Of a stretch of DNA of 64,000 bases, positions 25,574 to 36,700 are shown one piece after another. This stretch comes from Formicarius rufipectus. Its lineage: Eukaryota; Chordata; Aves; Passeriformes; Formicariidae. The notes below the pieces were generated by a model that saw only the letters and a program-made list of their open reading frames with translations, ran no database searches and had not been told where the DNA came from. Both the position numbers and the translations under genes were made by a program. The stretch spans positions 1,483,679 to 1,547,678 of the forward strand of contig VXAU01003995.1 in NCBI GenBank assembly GCA_013399695.1. Reading direction: 5' to 3'. How positions within the stretch are numbered: position 1 is the first letter of the stretch; the number at the start of each line of letters is the position of its first letter.

Positions 25574-26106
25574 AAAAAAAATTCCTTCAAACATTTTAAT
25601 AGGTTGAAAAGCAGATCAATGTATTTCATTCTAGTTGTGTTTTATTTTATTTGTAATGATTTTTTGAATGATTTGGAAACACTTGATTTCAGTTTGGAAG
25701 GAATTTTTACTATAGTTAACTTCCCCAGAAACATGCACTACATAAACGTGAAATTAAAAAAAAAAATAAAAATTTGGAAAAAGAAAGTTTAATTATTGAC
25801 ATTTCACCTTTACCATGAAAAGCTATGTTTTCAAGAAGCCAAAATCTTCATTCAGAAATATTCTATTTTTGGATTAATTAAAAATTTGAAATCAATGAGA
25901 ATTTCAACATTCACTTCAACAGGCTTAGAGTTTTTCATTCATTCATTAATCAACTTATTAATAAACCAATATATTTAGGTCCTAATGGAGCAAAGACACA
26001 CACAAGTTTACACCAATGTGAGCTGAGGTATTGAGGAATTAATATAATACAAATACCCAAAATCTTTTCCTTCGTGTTTAAAGGAAAGTGGAAGTTCTAA
26101 ACTCAC

Positions 26107-26185
26107 CACATGGAAGGATTCAATTCTTGCTGATGGTAAGAGTCAAAGTCATCTCGTAGGATAATGCTGTCACTGTGCATTTCAG
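26107..26185 (-). CDS. RELN: RELN coding exon, region after the reeler domain (probably exon 6)
   Basis: This 79-bp exon has its acceptor ctttctttgcag just above 26185 and its donor gtgagt at 26101-26106. It enters with CT completing the split Ala codon, then reads EMHSDSIILRDDFDSYH followed by QQELNPSM. It ends with TG, the first two bases of a Trp codon finished by the next exon. In human reelin the equivalent is about residues 193-219, and the run SDSIILRDDFDSYH is identical as I recall it. An acidic, aromatic motif of the form LRDDFDS also begins many reelin subrepeats (for example LKDDFEG or LKDNFNR). This exon therefore probably marks the start of the subrepeat-like region between the reeler domain and reelin repeat 1. 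That reading is an inference from family pattern. There are no cysteines and no usable N-glycosylation site, because the NPS triplet has Pro in the middle. Confidence 0.95.
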
Positions 26186-27778
26186 CTGCAAAGAAAGGAG
26201 TGTAACAAAAAAAAATAATCCAATGTAATCATCCAGTGCTTTCTTAATTTTGCCTTACCTAGAGCTGAAGTAATGCACTGTAAAATGAGGAAATCAGCTG
26301 TTTAAGATATGCAAGTTACAAAACCTGGGGTTTCATAGTCACAGGTTTTTTGCTTACTCTAGATCACAGTACCACAAAAAAGAAGTGACCCCATCACCAA
26401 AGTGTGATGAAATCAACAATGACACACAAATTTTTTTAAGACCTTTTGTTCCAAATTTTCAGTTTTCTGAATGTTCAGATTAAAGTCTTTCTGAATTCAG
26501 ATTTTGGAAACATGGATACAAGAAGACCTGAGAAGTCCAGTGAGTGTATTATAGTTCTTACAGTCAGGGGATTCATTCTGATAATTCGTAAGCAGAAATC
26601 CATGAGCTCATTGGAATTTCTCTGCTGCTATCAGTGGAGCTGGCAGTAAAGGTCAATTCATTTAGGGAGCTTAAACTGTGAGTTATGTAATGCAAATATT
26701 TCTAACTATCAGTCTGCAAACTCTGAACTCCAATTTTTCACCTAGATTTACTGCCTCATTTATGGATGATGAGGATGATGACTAAAAAACCCACCCGGCA
26801 TCCCAAAATTTTGGCACCTGTGTTTGTGCCAGACAGACCCTTCTTTACAACTGCTTCCATGAAAGGAAGGAACTGTCACTTGCTGTTCAAACTGATTGAG
26901 GATGCCAGAATCTGTCCTGGACTAATCAAACTGCAACACATGATATGATGGGTGCAGGGCTGGAGAGCAGGAGCATCAATGCCCTGCCTCTGGGTACCCC
27001 TTGGAGGTGTACTGGCATGAAGTCTTCCTCCCAGTAACACAGTGTTGGTGTGAGGTGTTGTCCCACACTGAGGGTTATGGGCCATGGAATCACAAAATGG
27101 TTTGATTTGAAACAGAGCTTAAACATCATCTTATTCCAACCCCCTGCCAAGGATAGGGATGCCTTTCACTAGACCAGGTTGTTCAAAATCACATCCAACC
27201 TGGCCTTGAACCCTTCCAGGGATGGGGCATCCACAGCTTCTAAGGGCAACTTGTTCCAGGGTCTCACTATCCTCACAGTAAAGAATTTCCTCCTAATATC
27301 TATTCTAAAGCTATCCTCTTTCAGTTTAGAGCCATTTCCCCTTGTTGTATTACCAAATTCCCTTCTAAAAACTTCCTCTGTGGCTCTCTTGTACCTTCCC
27401 TTTAGGTACTGGAAAGCGCTCCAAGGTCTCCCTGGAGCCTTCTCTTCTCCAGGCTGAACAATCTCAACTCACTCAGCCTGTTCTCATGGGAGGGGTGCTC
27501 CAGTCCTGGTTCTCATGCAAACAGACGCTCTAATAAACAGCTATGAAGAGAAGCTCTACAGCATGATATACTCACACTTCAAGAATTCAAAGGCAATAAA
27601 TATACAGCAATAAAAATCACAATGAAGAAACAACTAATCAGAAATAGACATAATTTATTGTATATGAATCTCATTTTTATTTGAATTCCCCAGACCTAGT
27701 TTCATATGACCTTACAGATTTTTTATTATAATCATTAGTGATTCTGAGTTTTAGTAATAGGAATGACAAATGACCTAC
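26186..27778 (-). other. RELN: RELN intron, 1593 bp, containing a CR1
   Basis: Complete short intron from donor gtaggt to acceptor tttctttgcag. A sense-oriented CR1 tail fills 27083-27515, about a quarter of the intron, and ends roughly 260 bases from the 33-bp exon. The remaining sequence is AT-rich with nothing further recognised. Confidence 0.88.
27083..27515 (-). mobile_element. CR1 LINE, 5'-truncated 3' end
   Basis: The plus strand reads the antisense of a typical CR1 tail: an ATGGAATCACA-like start, then ATTCCAACCCCCTGCC, GACCAGGTTGTTCAAA, CCAGGGATGGGGCATCCAC, TTTCCTCCTAATATCT and CTCTTCTCCAGGCTGAACAA. The order matches the CR1 3' region read backwards, so the element's sense strand is minus, the same as RELN. 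It is non-autonomous and covers about 430 bp. Its divergence from the recalled consensus suggests an old insertion. Confidence 0.93.
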
Positions 27779-27811
27779 CTAGGTGAGGACGCAAGGGAGC
27801 TTCTGTTGGAG
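27779..27811 (-). CDS. RELN: RELN 33-bp microexon, linker after the reeler domain (probably exon 5)
   Basis: This exon encodes 11 residues, APTEAPLRPHL, plus the first base of the next codon. It corresponds to the recalled human segment APTDVTVHPHL (about residues 182-192), where the reeler domain ends. The acceptor is a good pyrimidine tract, gtctttgttttctgcag, with AG at 27812-27813. The donor is gtaggt at 27773-27778. Both borders split an Ala codon as G|CT, so the exon is symmetric (phase 1 to phase 1) and exactly 33 bases long. Leaving it out would keep the frame. It is the least conserved of the four exons relative to human, with several changes in the middle of the segment. Only the flanking splice sites and the match of the ends (APT, PHL) identify it, since 33 bp alone would not be convincing. 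Its position between two certain exons makes it secure. Confidence 0.9.
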   Translation of the reverse strand, partial: LQQKLPCVLT

Positions 27812-30800
27812 CTGCAGAAAACAAAGACACACAACACATGAATACCTTCTATGATCAGAGCTGAATTGCAGCATTAAAAACTGATTGTACAGTGCATTCA
27901 TAGTCAACTATCCTGATTGCTTAATTATGAAAAATATGATAAGGCCTCAAAGTTACAAAAATATAATAGGAAATATATTATTCTCTTAATTAAAATACAC
28001 ATAAAAATAAATGAGAGACAGTACTGGTTGTACAGCAAGGTAAGAAAGATCACATCTGGTCTAGAATTATGAGATATCAGAAATAATTTTGATTAAGATT
28101 CTGTAATTCAGTAATTTACAAAGAGAGTGGGAATTAGGCTGAACACAATATGTAGTCCAGGTGAAGCAAAACCATCACACTTCGATCATTTATAGTGCAC
28201 TGAACGACATCTTACTGGGCATGTGTTTGGGGGAAATAACCCTAATATTCCGAGGGCAGTAAGTAACAGATTAACTCCTCAAATCACTGAAAAACATTTA
28301 TATCAAAGCATGTTTTTACAGGCATTGCTCATCGACTCCCCAGGAGGTCTTTGTCTTCCAGAGAACAAGAGAATATTGTAATGACATACCGAACGTGTGT
28401 GAAGTGACAAAACTTTATTAAGTTGCCTCCTGCTAACACTTTGCAACAGGAGTCTGGGTGTCACATCGTACAACTAAAACCAGAATGTATCTGAAAGGGC
28501 ACAGCTACATAGAGACACATGGGGAAGTGTAGAAGGGGCTACACAGCGTGCTAGATACTCCGTGGTACCTACGACATCCACAGCCTTGGCCAACCTTCAA
28601 TCCAACATTACACCTCGTTAATAGAGGCAAAGAGGGTACACACAGTCAGGCTTCTGGGAAGCAGCTACCTCTTTCACCTGTCAGTACCTCACCCATGGAT
28701 TTGTATTTCCAGCTGTATTTTGGACTTTGGTAAAAAAAAAAAAGATACCACCAAAAAAGGAGAATTTTTGAAGCCAGGATTCTTTTGATGATTCTGTGTT
28801 TCTTGTTGGGCACTGACCTAAATTGTACCAGTACTCCTGATTTCTTCAGCACATTTGCAAAAAAATTACTGCAGTACTGCAATTTCTGTCATAACATCTG
28901 ACAAATTAAAACCAGATTAAAAATAAACATAAAAATGAATGCAGCAATCTGTGTAGAGCTCTCACACATAGTCATTTGAATAGAAAGTCCAACACAAATA
29001 TTAAGAATTTTGCTTTTCTCTTCCTGCTTACTGCTTAAACACTGAGTTTGCAAGGAGACACGACATTCTGTAATGAAACTGCAACATATATTTACCTTAG
29101 ACAGAAAACCTTGATTTAACTGACTTACAAAATGGAAGACTAATATGTTTTAGTCCATTCACTAACCATAAATATATATATATAAATATGTTGATCTCCT
29201 GTACATATATATATCCAATGCTGAAAATAACCACAGAAACACTCAAAGCTTTACTGCAGCCAAGAGCAAAGACCTTCTTAAGAGTCTGTTGTTGAACATA
29301 AATCACAGACAGACAGAATATGAAACCTTTTTTCCTTTACGTGGTTAACTTACTCCACTTTTTATACAAGGAATTTACCTATGCCACCTTACCTTCCCTA
29401 GAAAAAATGCCAATAATGACTCTAGCAATGGCCAAGACCTCTCATCTAATGGTACAAAATCTGGAGGAATACAACTCCTACTGCATGTTAAGCTTGGCAC
29501 TCCAGAATAATGCTGGACTGCACCGGTGAATCCTACAGATGAAAAGCCTGCATTTGTCCTTTGCAGTGCCAGGTGGTGTTTTTCTCCATGGGAATGAATA
29601 AATTTTGCTAAAAACCTTTTAAAAAATATTTGCACAAAAGAAATGTATTAAACTGGATTAACTGAATTATTTCCCAGATTGAGCAACGCAAACTGGTCTG
29701 GATTTTGCCTGCAGGAAAAGAAGTACATTTTGGTATGGGATTTGTAATACTCCAGATGTTGTAAGAGGCTAGGCTTAAAATAAGACTTCTCTCTCTGATT
29801 TTCTGCATTAGCCCTTTCCATTAGTTCCAGAACAGTACTAAGGGCTGATCTACTATGAACTCAGGTGTGGCTGAGAGCCATCCTGCAAGTGCCCATCTAT
29901 GAGGAGGATGGTCATGTCAGGTCACATCATGGGCAGACTCATTAGTTGCTGAAGCAAATTTTGTCAGCCTTTGAAAGTAACTCAACTGAGAGAGACCACC
30001 TTCTCCAGTGAGAGCTCAGACCTCAAATTGAAAACAAAGGACTGGATAATCATTCACCCCATGATGCTTGGCATAGCTCTTTGGAAGATACTTTCTGTGG
30101 AAAGTGTTCCAGCCCAGTTTATTGCATAGTCACTGATGATACCTTCTGAAGTCACTGCAAAATTTCAGCATTCAGCAAAAAGACAAATACCATTTTAATA
30201 CCATTTTTTAATACAACTGGCCGTTTATGTGATTAAATAACACAAAATTGGGATCTGAGAATTTTTCCTAAAAGGGCTCTTCAATTAAATACATAGCACG
30301 TTGCAAAACCAAAGTGCTTCCCAACAGACTGACATGAAGGAAACTGTGCAAGTGCATACCAGTGCTACTGATCAATCATTTAAAAAACAAACACTTCATA
30401 TTGGACAAAAAGTTGTTCTTACACATATAGACTTTATGTTGCGAAGGGGTTAAGTTTCCCAAATTTTTACATGATCTAAGAAGCCCAAGTATTTTTCCTT
30501 CAGGGAGTCTTTCATCTAATTTTTAATTCAAATTCCAGAGCTGAATATGAAAAAATAATGCAAAGTTACCATTTAATGAGTGATAAACCTAGACTTTAAC
30601 ACCCCTATAAATAATGTCTGTATTAAATTTCATATTTCATTGCAAAACAGCACTGTGCTGATTTTGAAGTGCTGTATTTAAGGTGCTTCAAATAATAGAA
30701 ATTCAGAACATAGCACAAAACCAATTGTAGTGGTTTTACAATACTTCAGATCTGCTTTTTTAATTGATTTATAGAACAACTTACTTTAAAATAATATGGA

Positions 30801-31149
30801 TTTTTCCATAGGCCATACAGAGCAGCTGAAGTCAGATGGAGTTTCCTTGGGCAATATGACAAAGCTAAAAGCAATTATATGGTGTGGAGTAGCTACACAG
30901 TGTAAGGATACAAATTTACAATTTAAAAGGAATTATACAATACTTCAGACTGAGAGAGGAAAAAGAAAGACTATCTCAGTTCACACTTTAAACCATGATT
31001 CACTTTCTTAGATGTTCCTTAGGCACATGGTTGGATGGCTTTATATTTACAATTGGTATTTGTATTGTTCCAAAATGCATCTTAGTTTGAATGAGAACGT
31101 TGTACCTTTTTAAAAAGTGAAGTAAATGAATTTATTATTTGATTTTTAA

Positions 31150-31240
31150 CTAGCACCCTGGGCTTATACAGAACTTTACAAGAGACGAATTATACTGAGG
31201 AAAGAATGGAAGCGGAGCTTAACTGAGGTCACAATCTAAG
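31150..31240 (+). mobile_element. Very tentative MIR-like remnant
   Basis: The stretch has ACTTTACAAGAGACGAATTA, then ACTGAGGAAAGAATGGAAGC, then AACTGAGGTCACAATCT. This loosely parallels the MIR order of CACTTTACAA, CTGAGGAAAC, GGTTAAGTGACTTG and GGTCACA. Chance resemblance is quite possible. Confidence 0.25.
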
Positions 31241-33220
31241 AGGTTTGAGCAAATACAATACAAGAAAATGTAAGTAAATGTAGGGTGCTTGCCATGTAAG
31301 ACAAGGCAATCCCTTTGGTAAGGAGAAGCAGAGACTAAAGGATACAATACAGAATGATTCAGAGAGAGAAAGGCCACAGTCAAACCCGAAGCCTGAGAAT
31401 CTTGAGGAAAGTACTGAGGAATTCAGAAGTCAATGGGGACATTGTGGGGCTCTGTGTCAATGGGATGAGGGAGAATGAAGGCATATTTTGGGGTAAAAGG
31501 TTAAATTTTTCTGTGGATGAAGTAAGGCTACTGAAAGGTTAAGCCAATTTAGATATGCCCCTTTTTGACTAAACTGGAAGGGAGGGAAATATGAAAGAAG
31601 TGGGTAGGGAATGTCATCTTCAGATAGAGAAACTGGAATGTGAAGAGGGAAAAAAAGGTTTGGTGGTGCTCCTGTTGTCAGTGGAAAACTAAGAACCAAA
31701 ATCATTAAACGTGGTAATAGTTAACTGTTATGCAAAACTAGTCTCCATTCAGATAAAAAGAGGAAGCATAAAGCAAATTAAACACATCCCAGCACCATCC
31801 ATTTGTACTACTGACACTCATATTCCACAGAGCCGTGGGGTCAAGACTGTGTATAAAGACAGGTAGAAATTGTAGAATAAGAAAATATTCTTAAAACTCA
31901 CTATAAAATAAACCTTTTATTTTTTTCCTTCTCAGAACTCTAAACTTTGTAGGTTTTTCAATATTAAGGAAAAGTGAATTCCAGTAACACAGATGCTCAA
32001 ATGCTCCCAGACAAACACCATGCTCAGAGTTCAACAGTCAGTGGCCATCAGCTGTTGCTCGTCATTCCATGACAAATGAGGTGTGGAGGGAGGTATCTCC
32101 TGCATTGCAGATTATGGAAAAGTCTAATCTCTTCATCATTAGCAGCCAGATGGAGAGGGAAAAGGAAATTAATGCTTTTATTTCGACTCCAGAACTTTCT
32201 CTCCACTGGTAAAAAAAAAAATTGCTATTGAATGATAGAGGCTGAACACCCCTTAGGGAGAGTCAGTGTGTTGCCCAAGGGCTGCATTATTCGTGCTGAC
32301 ACATAAACCAGCTCTAAACTCCAGTCTTCTGCTCTGTAAAACACTGCTCTGCTCAAGCCTGAGAGCCTGCAATCCACTTTGCACTTGTTTCTCAGAGTGT
32401 GCTTAAAGTTCACAAGGTACAAAACACACCTAAATGGTTTTTCACAAATATTCAGGCAAAAGTTCTCAAATAAAGCAGAGTTCAGGCCAATTCTCAGGCT
32501 TTGCTTTCAATACAGAGACATCTGTCAGACTGTAGAGTGGTTTCTTAAAAGAGGAAACCCAGTCCTATAATTTGTGGCATTGAGTACAAGATTCTACAAA
32601 ATTCTGGATGATTCAGAAGGGAATGATATTGCACTAAGAGGGAACAACTTCCTTCATCTTTTCCATCTTTCAGGGTTTTACAGTTCTGAGATTCTCTTCT
32701 AGTCAGTCAGAACTAAACCACACACTCACAAATCTCCCAGTATGGTCCTTATTCCAAAGAATTCCAAAGTGCTAATGGTCCAAAGTTACACTGTCTACCA
32801 GGGAAATGGCCTCCTTAACCTGTTAGGACCCCACTTGGTGTGGCTAAGGCAGGTGGGCCCTGTGCACCATGAGCTGTTCCTCCCAGCAGCATCTCTGTTT
32901 TCATACAGACCCAAACTCTTCTGAGTTCCACTGAGCAATGCAGTCAGGTCTGATGTCTTGCCAACTCCATTTTAATTATGCTATTGGTTATTAATCTATG
33001 ATTTTTGTTCTGTTCAAGCCAGGAATAAATATGAATCAATATGCACAATTCTAAGTTTACCTTATTTTCCATTTATTGTTATTAGATCAACAAGTTAAAT
33101 ATATGGTTAATTAAATATATTATTAGTGGCAGAATATCATCAGTCCCTATAATCCTTATTTGTCTTCAAAAGTATTTATAAGACACCTATCTTTATTGCC
33201 TTTGCTTACACAGTTTTTTG

Positions 33221-33242
33221 CCTTTTTTTTTTTCCCCTTTTT
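33221..33242. repeat. Short T/C homopolymer tract
   Basis: CC, then eleven T, four C and five T. Intronic low-complexity sequence with no other feature attached. Confidence 0.85.
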
Positions 33243-36200
33243 GTGCTGGATTAACTCTATGATAATTTTTATGACTCTTCAATATAATTCTCATAACATT
33301 TAAAGCTTACATCAGCTCTTAAAGATCTCTCTAGCTTTCTAAAATATGTATTATATTCTGAACACAGAGCTTTCTAAGCAATTATTTTACTTTCTTTGGT
33401 GTCTTTCCCTACAGCATCATTTCTTAGTCAGTTTACATTATACATACGGCTGTTTGGCAGTGCCTTCCCTTAACATTATCCTTTATCATCCTCTAATTCT
33501 CTTCAAAATACAAAAAACCCACTTTCCTTTCACTGCACAAATCCCATTAACTCTATTAAGATTTACTAATGCACACCCAAGAGTGGACAGCCACAGTGAA
33601 TATGATTTCTGAGATTCCTTGCTACTTTCACATCTTCATGCATATCCTTTTTACTAGATATTATGAAGTCTGGTATCACCTCCAGTGAACATACTTATTA
33701 AGATGTCCCATAATAAATCTACGAAGTTGCCCTGTGGTTTTATTTTTCTTTACTTAACATGTCACATTATTCACTACAGCATTTCAGTAATTAATGTTTA
33801 CAGCTAGAAACAGACCATAAACCCTCATTTATGTCAATCTACCTTGCTATTTCGCATATATATTAATGTGATATTTGCATCTAAATAAATTCACTAATTC
33901 TTTCTGAAAGACTCCTTTGTTTACATTAGTAGTGTTGATGAAACTGGAACAAATGAAGTGAGGTCTGCTTCAAAGAAAGCCTATTTTCTTTGAATAGGAA
34001 AATTAATTCTAATAGTATAAGAGTGATAATAGTATGCAGTGGTTAGAGACTAATGCAATGCACACTATCTGCTGGGGAAATGAGAATAAAAAGGCAGAGG
34101 AGATGGTGCTGGAAGGGTTGGGAGGAAGGGTGATGGGAATGCAGTGGTTGAATATCCAAGTCAAGGAACCTGTGACTGAGCTAGAAAAATAAGGGGAGAG
34201 AAACCATGGTGAGGATAAAAATGTGAGAGAAGAACCAAGAGAATAACTGAGAATCTTGCACATCAGCATTGCAGGGAAATTTGGTCAGTGATTACACGGT
34301 TGTCATATGCTGTCAACTGCTCACAGAGCGGCACCTCTGGGAGATCCTGGGCTAAGTCAGATCTGATGTTTGCAGAGATACCACAGTGACATTACATATT
34401 CTGAGCATGATAAATCCAGAAAGTCTCCGAAGTGACTGTGTATAAACAAAGAGAACTGCTGCAAAAATCACAGGAAACACAAAAGCCATAAAGGCATGGG
34501 AGGCTGTGACAAGGTGGGGAAGCTGAAGGCCCATTCATGGAAGAGGGGCAGGACATGACTACCAGTGGCTGGGTGAGAGAAAGAGGTGACAAAGGGATTG
34601 TCACAGTTGAGCAGCCAGTGAAGGCTCAGAAATAGCACAGCTCAGCATCCTTTATTCTCTGCATACAACCGATACCCATATTGGATTTTCTCCTTGTTCT
34701 ACAGAGCTCCTGTCAAATCAGGGACAGCATGCAGTAACATAAGGACCTACTGTTCTAACCAATGTAAGTGTCACTAAAATGTTTATTTGAGGGTAGGTTA
34801 TGCTCCAAAATTGCAGAAATGTAAAGCAGAGAGTGGTGAAAGAATTACAGTTTCTTCTGTCAGCTCTCCTAGCAAAATACTGTGGAACAGCATGTCTGAA
34901 GGACTGTCATGGAAGGATTTCTACCCATTTCTCTGTAATTACCAAGGTATTTTCCTCTAGCAGGGAGAAATCTTGTTGCTTTGCCAATGTTCTTCTTGAC
35001 CATGCTGCAGTTCTAACACTGATGGTGATGTATTCTCACTCAGTTTCCTCGTGCACAGCTTTCATGATGCTGGTCACTGCCACCTCTCTGTCACTGCCTT
35101 ATATATATGTCTTTTACTTCCTCCTCTCTTTTGTACCTGTCCTTCACCCCAGATTGCCTTTGGCTGCAGCGTGCTCACTATGCAGCCCTGCCTTAGAGAA
35201 TTTCATCTGTTTATGAGGCTTTTTGTCATTTTGTGTGGATTACTCTGCATATTAATGTTTCCACTCTTGACTCATGTCCATCCAGCAAATAACCTGTGTG
35301 AGATATCCTCTCCATCCTCCTTAGCACATCCCAAAAGGTGTTTCTGGCAACACTGGCAACACAGTTGACCTTGCACTAGTCACCGAAACACCACTCTTTC
35401 ACACCCACACTATGGGTGTACAGTTATCTCCTGTTCTGAATAGCAAATGCATTTTGGCAATTTCTCCAGATGTTTATCCTTCCACACAGCAAAACTGTGG
35501 TTGGCCCAACCAACTTCCATCCAGATCACTATAACACTCCCTTCTGATTGCCAGCACCAGTGTTAGCTATTTCTAATTCATTCAAAATACAACCAACATC
35601 CCAGCTTGCTAGCTGACTTTTTCAGTCATTTCTTAATTTCACTGAAATATAACCATACTGAAAACTCACATGTTGAAGCTGAAAATTGAAATATGTCTCC
35701 CTCCTTCTCACAGAGGTACTGTTGAGACCTTGTATGAATAAGTCAGTTCATGCTCCGGACATAATATTCAACAGCTTCTTATTCCAAATTCCCAAACTCA
35801 CAGGAAAAAACCCAACCTTTAGCTCTAATACCCTCAAAAGATATATTTTATGGGATTTTCTCTTGTATGTTAATATGACAACACATTTCCCATTTTAAAA
35901 TATTTGTTTTAGACTGGTTGGTCCATGTTTCATTGTTTCTTTTCACATGGAAATGTCACTGGAGTTTTGCTGATGTAACTGAATCAGCACTGAAATTCCT
36001 TTCTCTCCTGCACTGAAAATGATGGATACCTTCTCTACTTCTCACTGTTTTAGTGTTTCAGGTTGAAAGCAGAGTACTGTCTGTAGACAAGAGCTGACAA
36101 TAGGGCATTTATTTTTCAGGTTATTCATCAAAAGAATAAGCCATGCAAACAATTAGATTTTTAAAGTCTGTGTAAGTCAAACATTTTGTTTAGCTATAAA

Positions 36201-36629
36201 AATGATCAAATGTTGTAGGTGACAGCAGAAATTCAATGGCCTCCTTTCACGAAACGGGAAGGCAAATTCTTAACAAGGATGTGTGAGCTGGATGGTAAAC
36301 AAAGTCTTTGCTGTGGGTATATTGCTTATAGTTAATACAGAGACGGTTAAAACTCAGATTATGGTTTTAACAGAAATGTTGGTTATTACTGATTTCAGGC
36401 ATGTCCAAAGTTCTTCTTTAAGTTTTGTATATTCCCCAACATATAGCAGAGAGGACAATGGGGTTTCCTGGAGAGCTAATGGGAAGTATGAAGCCAAAGA
36501 TAGTCATCGGTTTTAAAAATGTAAGTAAGATCCTAAGTTTCCTACAGAATAGCTTTCATGATGAGTAACACTAGCACAGGTACAACAAAAACATTTGCCA
36601 GGTTTGTTTAGAATTATGGTGACTCTTAC

Positions 36630-36700
36630 CTCCCTGTTCACACAGCTGTTGTGCTAAGGCATCCTTGAATATAACTTGGCCCCTATGAGTAGCTGTAGCC
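36630..36700 (-). CDS. RELN: RELN coding exon, end of reeler domain (probably exon 4)
   Basis: This 71-bp internal exon encodes the last third of the reeler domain, the N-terminal module of secreted reelin shared with F-spondin-like proteins. On the minus strand a T-rich tract ending gttcacag forms the acceptor at 36701-36702, and the exon is followed by the donor gtaaga at 36624-36629. It opens with the third base of a split codon (Met in the human protein as I recall it), then reads [20 protein letters not shown] and then EQG. It ends with the single base G of an Ala codon completed by the next exon. The residues agree with human reelin as recalled (about 158-182), with no substitution noticed. 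It carries one cysteine and no NxS/T glycosylation site. The upstream partner exon is not in the window, so its intron exceeds 27 kb. The exon number is inferred from recalled gene structure. Confidence 0.95.

Larger units (their letters stand above)
18400..26106 (-). other. RELN: RELN intron, 7707 bp
   Basis: Complete intron from donor gtgagt to acceptor ttctcttcctgcag. It contains a 40-base poly-A run with an undetermined base close by (25.5 kb) and a C/T-rich tract at 22.75-23.0 kb. The rest is unremarkable AT-rich sequence. I did not recognise CR1 or other elements here, although very old decayed copies would escape reading by eye. Confidence 0.85.
27812..36629 (-). other. RELN: RELN intron, 8818 bp
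   Basis: Complete intron from donor gtaaga to acceptor ttttctgcag. It holds no recognised transposon apart from a weak MIR-like hint near 31.2 kb, plus short AT and pyrimidine tracts (for example 33221-33242). Its longest open frame is a hydrophobic 138-codon plus-strand frame at 34.8-35.2 kb, which looks like chance. No gene, RNA gene or strong repeat was seen. Confidence 0.85.

Noticed and set aside
28390..28450. Minus-strand AATAAAG considered as a poly-A signal for a short reelin transcript.
   Set aside because: A lone hexamer in AT-rich intron is expected by chance. No conserved flanking coding extension was seen.
34800..35216. Longest open frame in the window, 138 codons on the plus strand, hydrophobic.
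   Set aside because: It is antisense inside a RELN intron, with no recognised domain. Its Phe/Leu/Cys-rich composition follows from T-rich sequence, and length of this order is expected by chance in 64 kb.
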